Positions 46,355-54,566 of a stretch of 57,716 nt of DNA are shown here, piece by piece (the stretch's first letter is position 1; every line of letters starts with the position of its first letter). The translations under genes and the position numbers were made by a program. The notes beneath the pieces are model-generated. The model had not been told where the DNA came from. It ran no database searches and was given only the letters and a program-made list of their open reading frames with translations. Source of the stretch: Flavobacterium psychrophilum (GTDB lineage: Bacteria > Bacteroidota > Bacteroidia > Flavobacteriales > Flavobacteriaceae); contig DZCQ01000004.1 of assembly GCA_022730285.1 (NCBI GenBank), forward strand, positions 1 to 57,716. The letters are read 5' to 3'.

Positions 46355-47218
46355 ATGAGACAGTTAAAAATAACCAAACAGGTAACCAATCGTGAAACTG
46401 CATCGCTAGATAAATATCTTCAAGAAATAGGAAAGGTAGATTTAATTACAGCGGATGAAGAGGTAGAATTAGCACAGCGAATAAGAGCCGGAGACCAAGT
46501 AGCTTTAGAAAAATTAACAAAAGCAAATTTACGTTTTGTTGTTTCGGTTGCAAAACAGTATCAAAATCAAGGCTTAACACTTCCTGATTTAATTAATGAA
46601 GGAAACCTTGGACTTATTAAAGCAGCTCAACGATTTGACGAAACACGTGGTTTTAAGTTTATTTCGTATGCTGTTTGGTGGATTAGACAGTCTATTTTGC
46701 AGGCATTAGCAGAACAATCTCGTATTGTGCGTTTACCTCTTAATAAAATTGGTTCCATAAACAAAATTAATAAAATGTATGCTTTACTGGAGCAATCTAA
46801 CGAGCGTCCACCAAGTGCCGAAGAAATTGCAAAAGAGCTAGACATGACTGTAAATGATGTAAAAGAGAGTATGAAAAACTCTGGACGTCATTTATCTATG
46901 GATGCACCACTTGTGGAAGGAGAAGACTCCAATTTATATGATGTGCTTCGATCTGGAGAGTCTCCAAATCCAGACAAAGAGTTAATTATAGAATCTCTAC
47001 GAACAGAAATAGAACGATCTCTTGAAACATTAACTCCAAGAGAAGCAGACGTGGTTAGACTATATTTTGGACTAAGCGATCAGCATCCAATGACTTTAGA
47101 AGAAATTGGAGAAACTTTCGACCTAACTAGAGAGCGTGTTAGACAAATTAAAGAAAAGGCTATTCGCAGGCTAAAACACACTTCTAGAAGTAGAATATTA
47201 AAAACTTATTTAGGATAA
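46355..47218 (+). CDS. rpoD: Primary RNA polymerase sigma factor (RpoD/SigA, Bacteroidota type)
   Basis: A 287-aa group 1 sigma factor that lacks the acidic region 1.1, the characteristic short form of Bacteroidota. Region 1.2 is [20 protein letters not shown]. Region 2 has [20 protein letters not shown] and [15 protein letters not shown] (promoter melting and -7 recognition). Region 3 spans about 135-200. Region 4 has [27 protein letters not shown] and KEKAIRRLK. Its unusual -7/-33 specificity explains the TAnnTTTG motifs seen through the window. The upstream region carries three copies of TTTTGTAAC. A strong terminator follows at 47297. Confidence 0.97.
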   Translation: MRQLKITKQVTNRETASLDKYLQEIGKVDLITADEEVELAQRIRAGDQVALEKLTKANLRFVVSVAKQYQNQGLTLPDLINEGNLGLIKAAQRFDETRGFKFISYAVWWIRQSILQALAEQSRIVRLPLNKIGSINKINKMYALLEQSNERPPSAEEIAKELDMTVNDVKESMKNSGRHLSMDAPLVEGEDSNLYDVLRSGESPNPDKELIIESLRTEIERSLETLTPREADVVRLYFGLSDQHPMTLEEIGETFDLTRERVRQIKEKAIRRLKHTSRSRILKTYLG

Positions 47219-47296
47219 AGTAGTTTTTTAAATCATTTTAAACTTAATACTTAACACTTTAAAACATCAAAACTAAAAATTAAACTACTCGTTTAC

Positions 47297-47331
47297 AATA
47301 AAAACCTCAGCAATATCCTGAGGTTTTTATT
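47297..47331 (+). terminator. Terminator after rpoD (bidirectional)
   Basis: A perfect 14-bp stem (47297-47310 with 47318-47331), a 7-nt loop, and T-rich ends on both strands. It can serve rpoD and the converging DUF1003 gene, which ends at 47428. The rest of 47219-47427 holds nothing else I recognise. Confidence 0.9.
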
Positions 47332-47427
47332 TACATCATTCCTTAGAAAAAACAGACTAAATTCTATATCAATCAATAAAAGTACTATTGTAAAATGCTG
47401 GTGAAATAATCCTTCACGCAAAAAACA

Positions 47428-47823
47428 TTAATCTTTTGAAGTAATTTTATACAATAAATTTTTAATAACAAGAAGTTCTTCTTTAAGCTCCAAGATTTCT
47501 TGTTCTGCCTTTAAGTTTACCTGATAGTCATTCTCGGCATGAATTTCTGCACGTTTTCCTTGCAAATTTTGTCCTATCATAATTAATGGCATTAAAAATA
47601 TTTGAATCATATTTGAAATAAACAACCATAAAACAAAGGCAGGGTAAGGGTCGAACTGTAAATTTATTGGAGCAAAAATATTCCATGATAACCAACCAAC
47701 TGTCCAAAAAAATATTAGCATAAAAAAGCCAATTGTGCCTACTTTATCCGTAATTCCAATTGCCAGTTTATCGGAATCAGACAGAATTTTTTTATAAATT
47801 AGATTTGCATTTGTAAGTTTCAT
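47428..47823 (-). CDS. DUF1003 family membrane protein
   Basis: A 131-aa protein with two transmembrane helices (about 28-50 and 63-85) and a cytoplasmic coiled-coil tail. The conserved DUF1003 block ISNMIQIFLMPLIMIGQNLQ followed by KRAEIHAENDYQVNLKAE is intact. The N-terminus (SDSDKLAIGITDKVGTIGFF) also fits. The family is widespread but without a defined function. It is 16 nt downstream of the four-helix membrane protein and probably belongs to the operon headed by the ECF sigma gene. Confidence 0.9.
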   Translation of the reverse strand: MKLTNANLIYKKILSDSDKLAIGITDKVGTIGFFMLIFFWTVGWLSWNIFAPINLQFDPYPAFVLWLFISNMIQIFLMPLIMIGQNLQGKRAEIHAENDYQVNLKAEQEILELKEELLVIKNLLYKITSKD

Positions 47824-47839
47824 ACTTTTATTTTTTAAA

Positions 47840-48490
47840 TTATAAATCTATTTTTTTTAACTCTTCGTAATTGTTTTTCAGTTTTTTTAATAAAAATCCG
47901 TACAAAATTTTATATCCTAACCAAATACCAAAAGTGAATATTGCTGTAATTAAAATAATGCTCAAAAAATAGATAATGTAACTATTAGTTGGTATTTTGC
48001 TTATTGGAACGGTTGCTTCTACTAAATTTTGTTCTAAAGAAACCTTAACTCCAATGGTTGTGAATAGGATAAAAGCGAAGGCAAAAGCTACAAGGTTGAA
48101 TAAGATATAATTTTGAACTATTTTTCGAGTTTTCAAAATGGTTTGCATTAATTTTTTGGTATTATCCATTACACAAACTTTTTGATACATCCGATAAAAC
48201 TGTATTATAAAACCAACAATCACAACATACAAAAACACTATAAACACCTGATAATAAGTGTAAATATTTAGTTTTTTTAGAAAATCTATATTTTCTTGAT
48301 CGTATTTTGTAAAAGAAAGAGCAATTCCTAAAACAATTCCTATACTCAATTCTACAATGCTAATTATAAAAATTAAACGTACCACGGAAGACGATTTTTT
48401 CTGCAACATTACATAAATTTCATTAGCTGTTAATGTTGGAAAATAATTCTCTTTGTTCCAGTCTTTTTTTAATAAATCCAGATTTTCCAT
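47840..48490 (-). CDS. Four-helix membrane protein in ECF sigma operon
   Basis: A 216-aa protein of unknown family. The cytoplasmic N-terminus (about 1-37) has LLKKDWNKENYFPTLTANEI. Four hydrophobic helices lie at about 38-60, 79-99, 127-148 and 169-200. A basic C-terminal tail LKKLKNNYEELKKIDL follows. Its ATG is 2 nt after the stop of an ECF sigma factor gene, the position where anti-sigma factors are normally found. It has no recognisable zinc-type anti-sigma (HxxxCxxC) motif. A membrane-bound regulator of the sigma factor is an inference from context only. It may equally be a regulated envelope protein. Confidence 0.7.
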   Translation of the reverse strand: MENLDLLKKDWNKENYFPTLTANEIYVMLQKKSSSVVRLIFIISIVELSIGIVLGIALSFTKYDQENIDFLKKLNIYTYYQVFIVFLYVVIVGFIIQFYRMYQKVCVMDNTKKLMQTILKTRKIVQNYILFNLVAFAFAFILFTTIGVKVSLEQNLVEATVPISKIPTNSYIIYFLSIILITAIFTFGIWLGYKILYGFLLKKLKNNYEELKKIDL

Positions 48491-48492
48491 AA

Positions 48493-48987
48493 TTATGGAT
48501 TAATATTTTTTTTTAATTTTCCTTTAATTCTATTCATCTTTACTCTTGCATTTACTTCAGAAATTCCTAGTACACTAGATATTTCGGTATAATCTTTATC
48601 TTCTAAATACAAAAAAACTAGTGCTTTTTCAATATCGTTTAGTTGTTTAATTGCTTGATACATTAATTTTATATTCTCTTCTTCTTCAAAATTATAATCA
48701 TCTTGTATAACTAGATGTTTATCCGAATCAAATTCTATTTTATTCTTAGATATAGATTCCTTCCGATACAATGTAATTGCAGTGTTTAGAGCAATTCTAT
48801 ATGTCCAAGTAGAAAATTTACTCTCTCCTCTAAACTTAGGGAATGCTTTCCAGAGTTGAATAGTGATTTCTTGGAACAAATCGTTATGAGCGTCCTGACC
48901 TTGTGTATATAACCTACAAATCTTGTGAATTATATTCTGGTTTTCTTGCAATTGCAAAACAAATAATTGCTCTAAAGAGTTGCTCAT
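48493..48987 (-). CDS. ECF-type RNA polymerase sigma factor
   Basis: A 164-aa sigma-70 family factor with only regions 2 and 4. Region 2 is GQDAHNDLFQEITIQLWKAF and FRGESKFSTWTYRIALNTAI. Region 4 is VFLYLEDKDYTEISSVLGIS followed by VNARVKMNRIKGKLKK. It heads a minus-strand operon with a membrane protein (2 nt gap) and a DUF1003 protein. A complete housekeeping-type promoter (49031-49062) precedes it. The signal it answers to is unknown; the operon partners suggest the cell envelope. Confidence 0.92.
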   Translation of the reverse strand: MSNSLEQLFVLQLQENQNIIHKICRLYTQGQDAHNDLFQEITIQLWKAFPKFRGESKFSTWTYRIALNTAITLYRKESISKNKIEFDSDKHLVIQDDYNFEEEENIKLMYQAIKQLNDIEKALVFLYLEDKDYTEISSVLGISEVNARVKMNRIKGKLKKNINP

Positions 48988-49030
48988 AGGTACTTATCCG
49001 TATTGTAAAATTATACATATAAATAAGTAG

Positions 49031-49062
49031 CAAAGATAGTTTTATAGCATTCATATCCCAAA
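49031..49062 (-). promoter_or_regulatory. Promoter of the ECF sigma operon
   Basis: The minus strand has TTTG (49059-49062), a 20-nt spacer and TATCTTTG (49031-49038), 44 nt upstream of the ATG at 48987. Confidence 0.6.
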
Positions 49063-49097
49063 TTTTTAAAATAAATTCTGCTATTTGAATCATAGAG

Positions 49098-49130
49098 TTG
49101 TTTGCATTTATTTATATTTGCAAAAAAACA
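49098..49130 (+). promoter_or_regulatory. Promoter of the DUF3078 gene
   Basis: TTGTTTG (49098-49104), an 18-nt spacer and TATATTTG (49123-49130) form a complete Bacteroidota promoter 15 nt before the ATG. Confidence 0.65.
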
Positions 49131-49145
49131 AAACAAAACAAAACT

Positions 49146-50042
49146 ATGAGAAAATTAGGCATCTCGCTAACCATATTGCTTTTTAGTATGCAAATAAATG
49201 CACAGTTAAGCGAAAAAGAACAATTAGAAAAAAACACAACTGCTACAAACAAGTTAAACGATACTATTGCAACGGGTTGGAAACGAGCTGGAAATAGTGT
49301 ATTTTTATTTAATCAATCTGCATTTAACAACGATTGGTTGGGCGGTGGGACATCTAATATTGCTGGAAACTTAGCTATAAATTATGATTTTAATTACAAA
49401 TCAACAAAAATCGTTTTTGACAATAAGATATTTATTGCCTATGGACTAACACAAATTAAAGGGCAACCTATAAGCAAATCTGATGACAGACTTGAATATA
49501 GCTCTCTTTTTGGAAAAAAAATAAATCAAAGCAACTGGTATTATTCTGGTTTTTTAAACTTTAAAACACAATTGGATTCTGGTTTTGACCCGAATACAAA
49601 TGCAAAAATATCGCATTTTTTATCTCCTGCTTATTTACAAATAGGTCCAGGAATGCTTTGGAAAAAATCTAATAATTTAAAAGTAAATATTGCTCCCGCA
49701 ACTTCCCGTCTAATCTTTGTAGATGCACAATTTACTACATTAAGTAGTGCTTTTGGCGTGGAACAAGGAGAAACAAGTCGGTTTGAGTTTGGTGCTGCAA
49801 TTAATGGGTATTATAAATTTAACCTAATGGAAAATATATCAATAGAAAACATCCTAAATTTATATTCCAATTACTTAGATAAACCGGAAAATATTGATAT
49901 AGACTATCAAATGAATTTAGTGATGAAGGTGAATAAATATATTTCTACAAACGTTGCATTCCAAGCGATATATGACGATAATGCAAGAAAAGCATTTCAA
50001 ATAAGAGAAATTTTTGGTTTAGGAGTTAATTTCACTTTTTAA
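49146..50042 (+). CDS. DUF3078 family outer-membrane-type protein
   Basis: A 298-aa exported protein. The signal peptide is MRKLGISLTILLFSMQINAQ. The mature part has the DUF3078 pattern: GWKRAGNSVFLFNQSAFNND, WLGGGTSNIAGNL, then alternating amphipathic strands (NQSNWYYSGFLNFKTQLDSG, YLQIGPGMLWKKSNNL) and a C-terminal aromatic GLGVNFTF. This suggests a beta-barrel in the outer membrane. The frame reaches back to a TTG at 49098, but that lies in the promoter; the ATG at 49146 puts the signal peptide first. Function unknown. Followed by a 19-bp terminator stem. Confidence 0.85.
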   Translation: MRKLGISLTILLFSMQINAQLSEKEQLEKNTTATNKLNDTIATGWKRAGNSVFLFNQSAFNNDWLGGGTSNIAGNLAINYDFNYKSTKIVFDNKIFIAYGLTQIKGQPISKSDDRLEYSSLFGKKINQSNWYYSGFLNFKTQLDSGFDPNTNAKISHFLSPAYLQIGPGMLWKKSNNLKVNIAPATSRLIFVDAQFTTLSSAFGVEQGETSRFEFGAAINGYYKFNLMENISIENILNLYSNYLDKPENIDIDYQMNLVMKVNKYISTNVAFQAIYDDNARKAFQIREIFGLGVNFTF

Positions 50043-50066
50043 AGTTACTTTTTTTCTATAAAAATT

Positions 50067-50112
50067 AATCCGAGAATAATGGAAACCTCATTTCCATTAT
50101 TCTCGGATTTTT
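50067..50112 (+). terminator. Very long-stem terminator after the DUF3078 gene
   Basis: A perfect 19-bp stem (50067-50085 with 50091-50109), a CCTCA loop and a short T-run. It lies between two converging genes and may stop both. Confidence 0.9.
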
Positions 50113-50128
50113 ATTTCCTTTCATTTTT

Positions 50129-53100
50129 TTATCTCTTTAAAGCAAAATGAGAACGATATGTTTTAGTAGAACCTTTTTCAAGATAATCAACCTTAAACCA
50201 ATAATCTGTTGCTGGTAACGGCTTTCCATTTAGCATTCCGTCCCAACCAGATGTTGATGGAGTTATTTGCTTTATAAACTTCCCAAACCTATCAAAAATG
50301 GATATTGGTGCATTCAAATCGACCTTTTTTAGATGCAAGATATTCCAAGTATCGTTATAGCCATCACCATTAGGAGTAAAAAATTTAGGATAATTTACAA
50401 TTGCTGCTTTAACAGGAGCTGGAGAACAATATCCATTTTTGTCTCGAACTGCAATTATATGTTCTCCTGGCGAAACATTACTAAAAACATTACTATCTTG
50501 AAAAGTTCCACCATCTATTTGGTATTCATAATTCCCAGAGCCATTTCCTTGTACTAATACTGTAATGTATGTTGCTTCATCAAATGCATCGCTATATTGA
50601 ATCTCAAGATAAGGAGAATATTTAGTTACAATTGTTGTATCTATATTTTTACAAAGAGTCAATTTGTCCGTTACTTCTACGGTATAATTTCCTATCAAAT
50701 TTGTATTAACAAAAGAAGTATTTCCACCAAATGGAACACCATCGTGAAGCCAACTAAAATCATAATCTGCAGAGGATAAAGTAGTATTTAAAGTAACAAA
50801 GTTTAACAATGTTCCTGTTTCGTAATCTTCGCAAATAAAATATTCTGGTTCTAACAAAGGGTTTGGCAAAGGGTTTATTCTTAGTTTTAACTCCGTTACT
50901 GCAAAACAAGAATTTATAGGCACATTAGAATTGTCGCTTATTCTAACCCAAACGCTGTCGATGTATGGATTGCTATTTTCGTATGCGGTAGGATTTACAA
51001 TGGCAATACCTAGAGGGTTATTTGCCTCTGCAAAAGTAGTATAATAGGTGAAAGAATAATTACTAGCAGGTGTTTGAGAACCCAAAACATCGGACTCAGA
51101 ATTTGTTAAATTGAATAAAAATATACCATCATTTGTTAGATAATTATCGCATGCTACCAATGCATTAGGGGTATTAGCTATTGGAGTATGATTAATGGTA
51201 ATACTAAACGTGTTTTCATCGCTACAATTGAGTCTATCACCTGTTTCATAATAGATGTAATAAATAGGCAGCAAGTTAGCAGATGTAATTACCGTTCCTG
51301 CAGGTATTATGTTTCCACTACCATGTGGACCATTAGGAGCATCGTAATAATAATTGTTTGCTAGTGTATGTGGTGGAAAAGTAAAGCTATCGCAATAGGT
51401 AAGAATTGTTGGGATTGGCTCCGCTTCTACTCCATTAATAGAAATATCAAAATAATTTTCGCTATAACAAGAAGCGTCATCTGGGTGTGCAGCATAAATA
51501 TAAATTCGGTTATCAGAAGTTATAATATCTCCAGCTGATAACGGATTTACTCCATTTTGATTATCAAAATAATTACCATTTATTAAGGCTGTTAAAGTAT
51601 AAGAATCACAAACCTCTACATTTGCTCTAGAATCTATTACTGGTTTTTGATTGATAGTTATTGTCCAAGATTTTTCGTTGTAACAGCCAAACATGGTGGT
51701 AGATGGCTTGTATATATATATAGTTGTAGAACTTGTAATTATAGTATTTGGTACAATTTCTGTATTTCCAGAAGTACTAGGCCCACCAGATAAAGTATAA
51801 TAATTGCCTCCTTCTGCTTGTATCGGAATGGTATAATTTTCACACGAAGAAACTGGAGTTGGTGTTGATAAGAAAGGAGCATTTATGGTAATGGTAAAAA
51901 AATCATTATCGGTACAGTTAGGAGTTCCAGCATTAGGAACATATGTATAAACTGTTATAGATTGGGATATGAGTCCTGGTGCAATTATATTCCCACCACC
52001 ATTTGGTGCATCACGATATTCTCCAACAGGTGCTGGAGGTAAGTTGTAAGGCAAACACACATTCACATCAGAAATTCCTAAACTACCAATATATACTGTA
52101 AATATCCTATCGGGTGATTTACAAATTCCATTGGTAGCATAAACATACAAGGTTGTTGTACTTGTAATAGGAGATGTAGCAAGTGTATAGGTTGAAGTAG
52201 CAGAGTCGTATGTGTAATAATCTCCAACAGCTAAAGGAGGTAGATTATAAGATATACAATCAAAAACATTTGGAAAATTTCCAGTAATGGTTGGAGTAAT
52301 AGTAATTGTGATATTAAATTGACTTTCTAATATGCAAGTAGGTGTATCGGTAGAAACAAAATAAGTATAAATGGTAGTTGTTCCAGGGGTAGTAATAACA
52401 GTTCCTGCCGGAATTTCGGTTCCTGTCCCTGTAGAACCACCTGGTTGTGTATAATATTTGGTATCATAAGACATTCCTGGCAGCGTATAAGTATCACAAG
52501 CATTCACATCGGCTGGAGTAATATCTGTAGGAGTAACTATTTCTACTCTAAAATTAGCTTCCGAAACACAACTTGGAGTAGTTGCAGTTGCATAATATAT
52601 GTAAATTGTAGAATCTGTTGTAATTACATCTCCAGCATGTAGCATTGGCAAACCTTGATTTGGGCCAGAATAATAGTCTCCTGGATTTACAAGTATTGGT
52701 AAGGTAAAACTTGTACAAACATATTGATCTTCTATATCATCTAAAATAGGGTTGGGTGTTACAATTAACTCAAAATTGGTAGTAGAATAGCAATTAGGGT
52801 CTGTTGTGGTTTCAACTCTAACATAAATTCTATCATTCCCAGAAACATAATCGGAACTTAAATCAATTGCATTTGTATTAGCATCTGCATCTGCTTGCGA
52901 GGCGTAATAAAAAACACTATACACAGAAGCAGATTGAGAGCCTAATACACTACTTGTTTGCGAATTTAAGTCAAAATTAGCAGTGTCAGTATTAGTTCCT
53001 GTTTCACAACTTCTCATATCGGCTGGGCTATTAGCAGTAGGTGGTGGTGTTAATTTTAACTCAAAAGATTTTGTGCTAATACAAGCTGTGTTCATATCTA

Positions 53101-54388
53101 CTATTCTAATCCAAATAGTTTTAGGCAAATTAGTACTTAATACCGTGTGACTATTTGTTAAAGGATTTATATTTCCTTCCGCATCTAACTGACTTTCATG
53201 GTAACTAATTTGTGTTCCAAAAACCCCAACAATAGGTGTATTGATAGATAAATCATAAGTGTAAGATGTTAATCCAGAGTCGCATTTATATAAATCTATT
53301 GGGTCTGGCGTAGTAAGTGGTGTGTAATATTCTACTATTATAGTATCCGTAGTAACTTCACAATTGCTGGCAATAATAGTGTATGTTAGGCTATAACTAC
53401 CAGGCTGATTAATTGTTAAATCTGGTGTATTTCCACCTATCGTATTCCCATCTAACTTCCATTTAAAAGAATAAATTGCAGGATCTAAGCCCGAAGTAAT
53501 AGTGTAACTTTGATTTGAACAAATAGCAGTATTGGTTGCTACTGTCAAATCTGTACCTAGAACATCTTGACCAATATTAAAACTATTTGCTCCTAAAAAT
53601 ATGGCAGAATCTGCCTTGTAATCTTGCCTATCCGCAATAACCAGTTTAATATGATAAGTTGTATTTGCGACCAAAGTTGAAGAAGATGCACTTAGCACAA
53701 CAGTTTGTCCATTAAAATTAGTAGCCGAACCTGCCGCCGCTGAACCACCATTAAATGCTCCGAAATAACTTGAATTTTCTGAAGAACAAGACGAATTGTA
53801 CAAATTATCTCGAATTGTAACTACAGATATTGGTGTAGTTGTACCTGGAACTACTGCAAGATTAGTAGTAACCCCTGTGGCAGTATTCGTCAATAAGAAA
53901 GCAAAAGCGTCAGAAAATTGACATTGGAAATTTCCATATTCCTCGGAAGCAAACAAAAATCGAAAATCAAAATTAGAAGAAAACGGCACAAAATCAAACT
54001 CTAATACCGTAGCATTTACAGAGTTCATAGTAATTCCTGAAGCCAATAAGGTTGCTTCTAAATCTGCATCTCCTGTCCAAGAAGTAGTTCCGTCGTCAAG
54101 TTGTGTGGTATTGGGTCCAGGGGCATTTAAAACATTTCCTGTGCTTAAAATCACACCACTTTGCAAAGGAAAGTTTGGGCTTGTATTTTCGAAGTATCCA
54201 ATACCATTTACACTCCCAAACGATGTGCCTGTACGCCAACTAATGTTAGAAATAGAAACACAATCACTATCTACCAAAACATCTGTTACCAGCTGCGGAA
54301 CAGTATGTGTAGTTGTATTTACTGTAATTACTTGTGAAAAAACAGAAAAAGAAACTAAAACAAACAAAAAAAGTAGTGTTTTTTTCAT
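50129..54388 (-). CDS. T9SS type B-sorted modular adhesin-like protein (choice-of-anchor L, tandem repeats, SprB-like, CHU_C)
   Basis: A 1419-aa surface protein. The signal peptide (MKKTLLFLFVLVSFSVFSQ) leads into a choice-of-anchor L domain (about 25-275; LQSGVILSTGNVLNAPGPN, DFRFLFASEEYGNFQCQFSD). An Ig/PKD-like segment follows (280-355). Two copies of a module of about 90 aa (module A, ending in RIxxxxxxxCxxxxSFELK-type sequence) lie at about 360-545. Seven tandem copies of a module of about 70 aa (module B; C..YTLP, G.YY, AGTVITT, TIYIY, C..E..F.ITI) cover about 545-1067. One more module A, a PKD-like part and an SprB-like repeat (GSGNYEYQIDGGTFQDSNVF) follow. The end is the gliding-motility-associated type B sorting domain (FFTPNGDGYNDTWNI, SHFALKR). 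Probably a cell-surface adhesin exported by the T9SS. Confidence 0.88.
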   Translation of the reverse strand: MKKTLLFLFVLVSFSVFSQVITVNTTTHTVPQLVTDVLVDSDCVSISNISWRTGTSFGSVNGIGYFENTSPNFPLQSGVILSTGNVLNAPGPNTTQLDDGTTSWTGDADLEATLLASGITMNSVNATVLEFDFVPFSSNFDFRFLFASEEYGNFQCQFSDAFAFLLTNTATGVTTNLAVVPGTTTPISVVTIRDNLYNSSCSSENSSYFGAFNGGSAAAGSATNFNGQTVVLSASSSTLVANTTYHIKLVIADRQDYKADSAIFLGANSFNIGQDVLGTDLTVATNTAICSNQSYTITSGLDPAIYSFKWKLDGNTIGGNTPDLTINQPGSYSLTYTIIASNCEVTTDTIIVEYYTPLTTPDPIDLYKCDSGLTSYTYDLSINTPIVGVFGTQISYHESQLDAEGNINPLTNSHTVLSTNLPKTIWIRIVDMNTACISTKSFELKLTPPPTANSPADMRSCETGTNTDTANFDLNSQTSSVLGSQSASVYSVFYYASQADADANTNAIDLSSDYVSGNDRIYVRVETTTDPNCYSTTNFELIVTPNPILDDIEDQYVCTSFTLPILVNPGDYYSGPNQGLPMLHAGDVITTDSTIYIYYATATTPSCVSEANFRVEIVTPTDITPADVNACDTYTLPGMSYDTKYYTQPGGSTGTGTEIPAGTVITTPGTTTIYTYFVSTDTPTCILESQFNITITITPTITGNFPNVFDCISYNLPPLAVGDYYTYDSATSTYTLATSPITSTTTLYVYATNGICKSPDRIFTVYIGSLGISDVNVCLPYNLPPAPVGEYRDAPNGGGNIIAPGLISQSITVYTYVPNAGTPNCTDNDFFTITINAPFLSTPTPVSSCENYTIPIQAEGGNYYTLSGGPSTSGNTEIVPNTIITSSTTIYIYKPSTTMFGCYNEKSWTITINQKPVIDSRANVEVCDSYTLTALINGNYFDNQNGVNPLSAGDIITSDNRIYIYAAHPDDASCYSENYFDISINGVEAEPIPTILTYCDSFTFPPHTLANNYYYDAPNGPHGSGNIIPAGTVITSANLLPIYYIYYETGDRLNCSDENTFSITINHTPIANTPNALVACDNYLTNDGIFLFNLTNSESDVLGSQTPASNYSFTYYTTFAEANNPLGIAIVNPTAYENSNPYIDSVWVRISDNSNVPINSCFAVTELKLRINPLPNPLLEPEYFICEDYETGTLLNFVTLNTTLSSADYDFSWLHDGVPFGGNTSFVNTNLIGNYTVEVTDKLTLCKNIDTTIVTKYSPYLEIQYSDAFDEATYITVLVQGNGSGNYEYQIDGGTFQDSNVFSNVSPGEHIIAVRDKNGYCSPAPVKAAIVNYPKFFTPNGDGYNDTWNILHLKKVDLNAPISIFDRFGKFIKQITPSTSGWDGMLNGKPLPATDYWFKVDYLEKGSTKTYRSHFALKR
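51188..52756 (-). repeat. Seven tandem 70-aa coding modules within the type B adhesin-like gene
   Basis: Each unit of about 210-240 bp encodes a Cys near the start, a YTLP-like strand, a G.YY strand, an AG.VIT turn, an IYIY strand and a second Cys before E..F.I.I. The boundaries are estimated from the protein, to within a few residues. The copies are diverged at DNA level, so this is an old protein repeat rather than a fresh expansion. Confidence 0.7.
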
Positions 54389-54452
54389 AAAAAGCAGGTT
54401 TAATTTGGGATTATAAAGATATATATTTTTTCTAAAAAAAACATACCTGCCA

Positions 54453-54460
54453 CAAAATTA
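54453..54460 (-). promoter_or_regulatory. Candidate -7 box of the type B adhesin-like gene
   Basis: The minus strand reads TAATTTTG (TAnnTTTG), 65 nt upstream of the ATG at 54388. The 54474-54505 inverted repeat covers its -33 region. Confidence 0.45.
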
Positions 54461-54473
54461 CTCTTTTCGTGTA

Positions 54474-54505
54474 TTTTAGTTGTGCTATTTATCACACAAC
54501 TAAAA
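54474..54505. promoter_or_regulatory. Perfect 11-bp inverted repeat in the divergent adhesin/argS promoter region
   Basis: Arms TTTTAGTTGTG (54474-54484) and CACAACTAAAA (54495-54505) are separated by 10 nt. No gene ends here, so it is not a terminator. It overlaps the -33 zone of the minus-strand promoter and lies 35 nt upstream of the argS -7 box, as an operator would. Confidence 0.55.
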
Positions 54506-54540
54506 ATAAACCAAAATTAAAAATTAAGTTAGAATAATTG

Positions 54541-54548
54541 TATCTTTG
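54541..54548 (+). promoter_or_regulatory. Candidate -7 box of argS
   Basis: TATCTTTG fits TAnnTTTG, 18 nt before the ATG at 54567. It overlaps an in-frame TTG (54546), which is therefore unlikely to be the start codon. Confidence 0.6.
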
Positions 54549-54566
54549 CAAATTAAACTCAAAAGC

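Noticed and set aside
51188..52756. Tandem repeats as a possible CRISPR-like array
   Set aside because: The units are about 210-240 bp, diverged at DNA level, and encode a continuous protein module.
54546..54566. TTG start for argS
   Set aside because: It overlaps the -7 box TATCTTTG; the ATG at 54567 gives a normal N-terminus.
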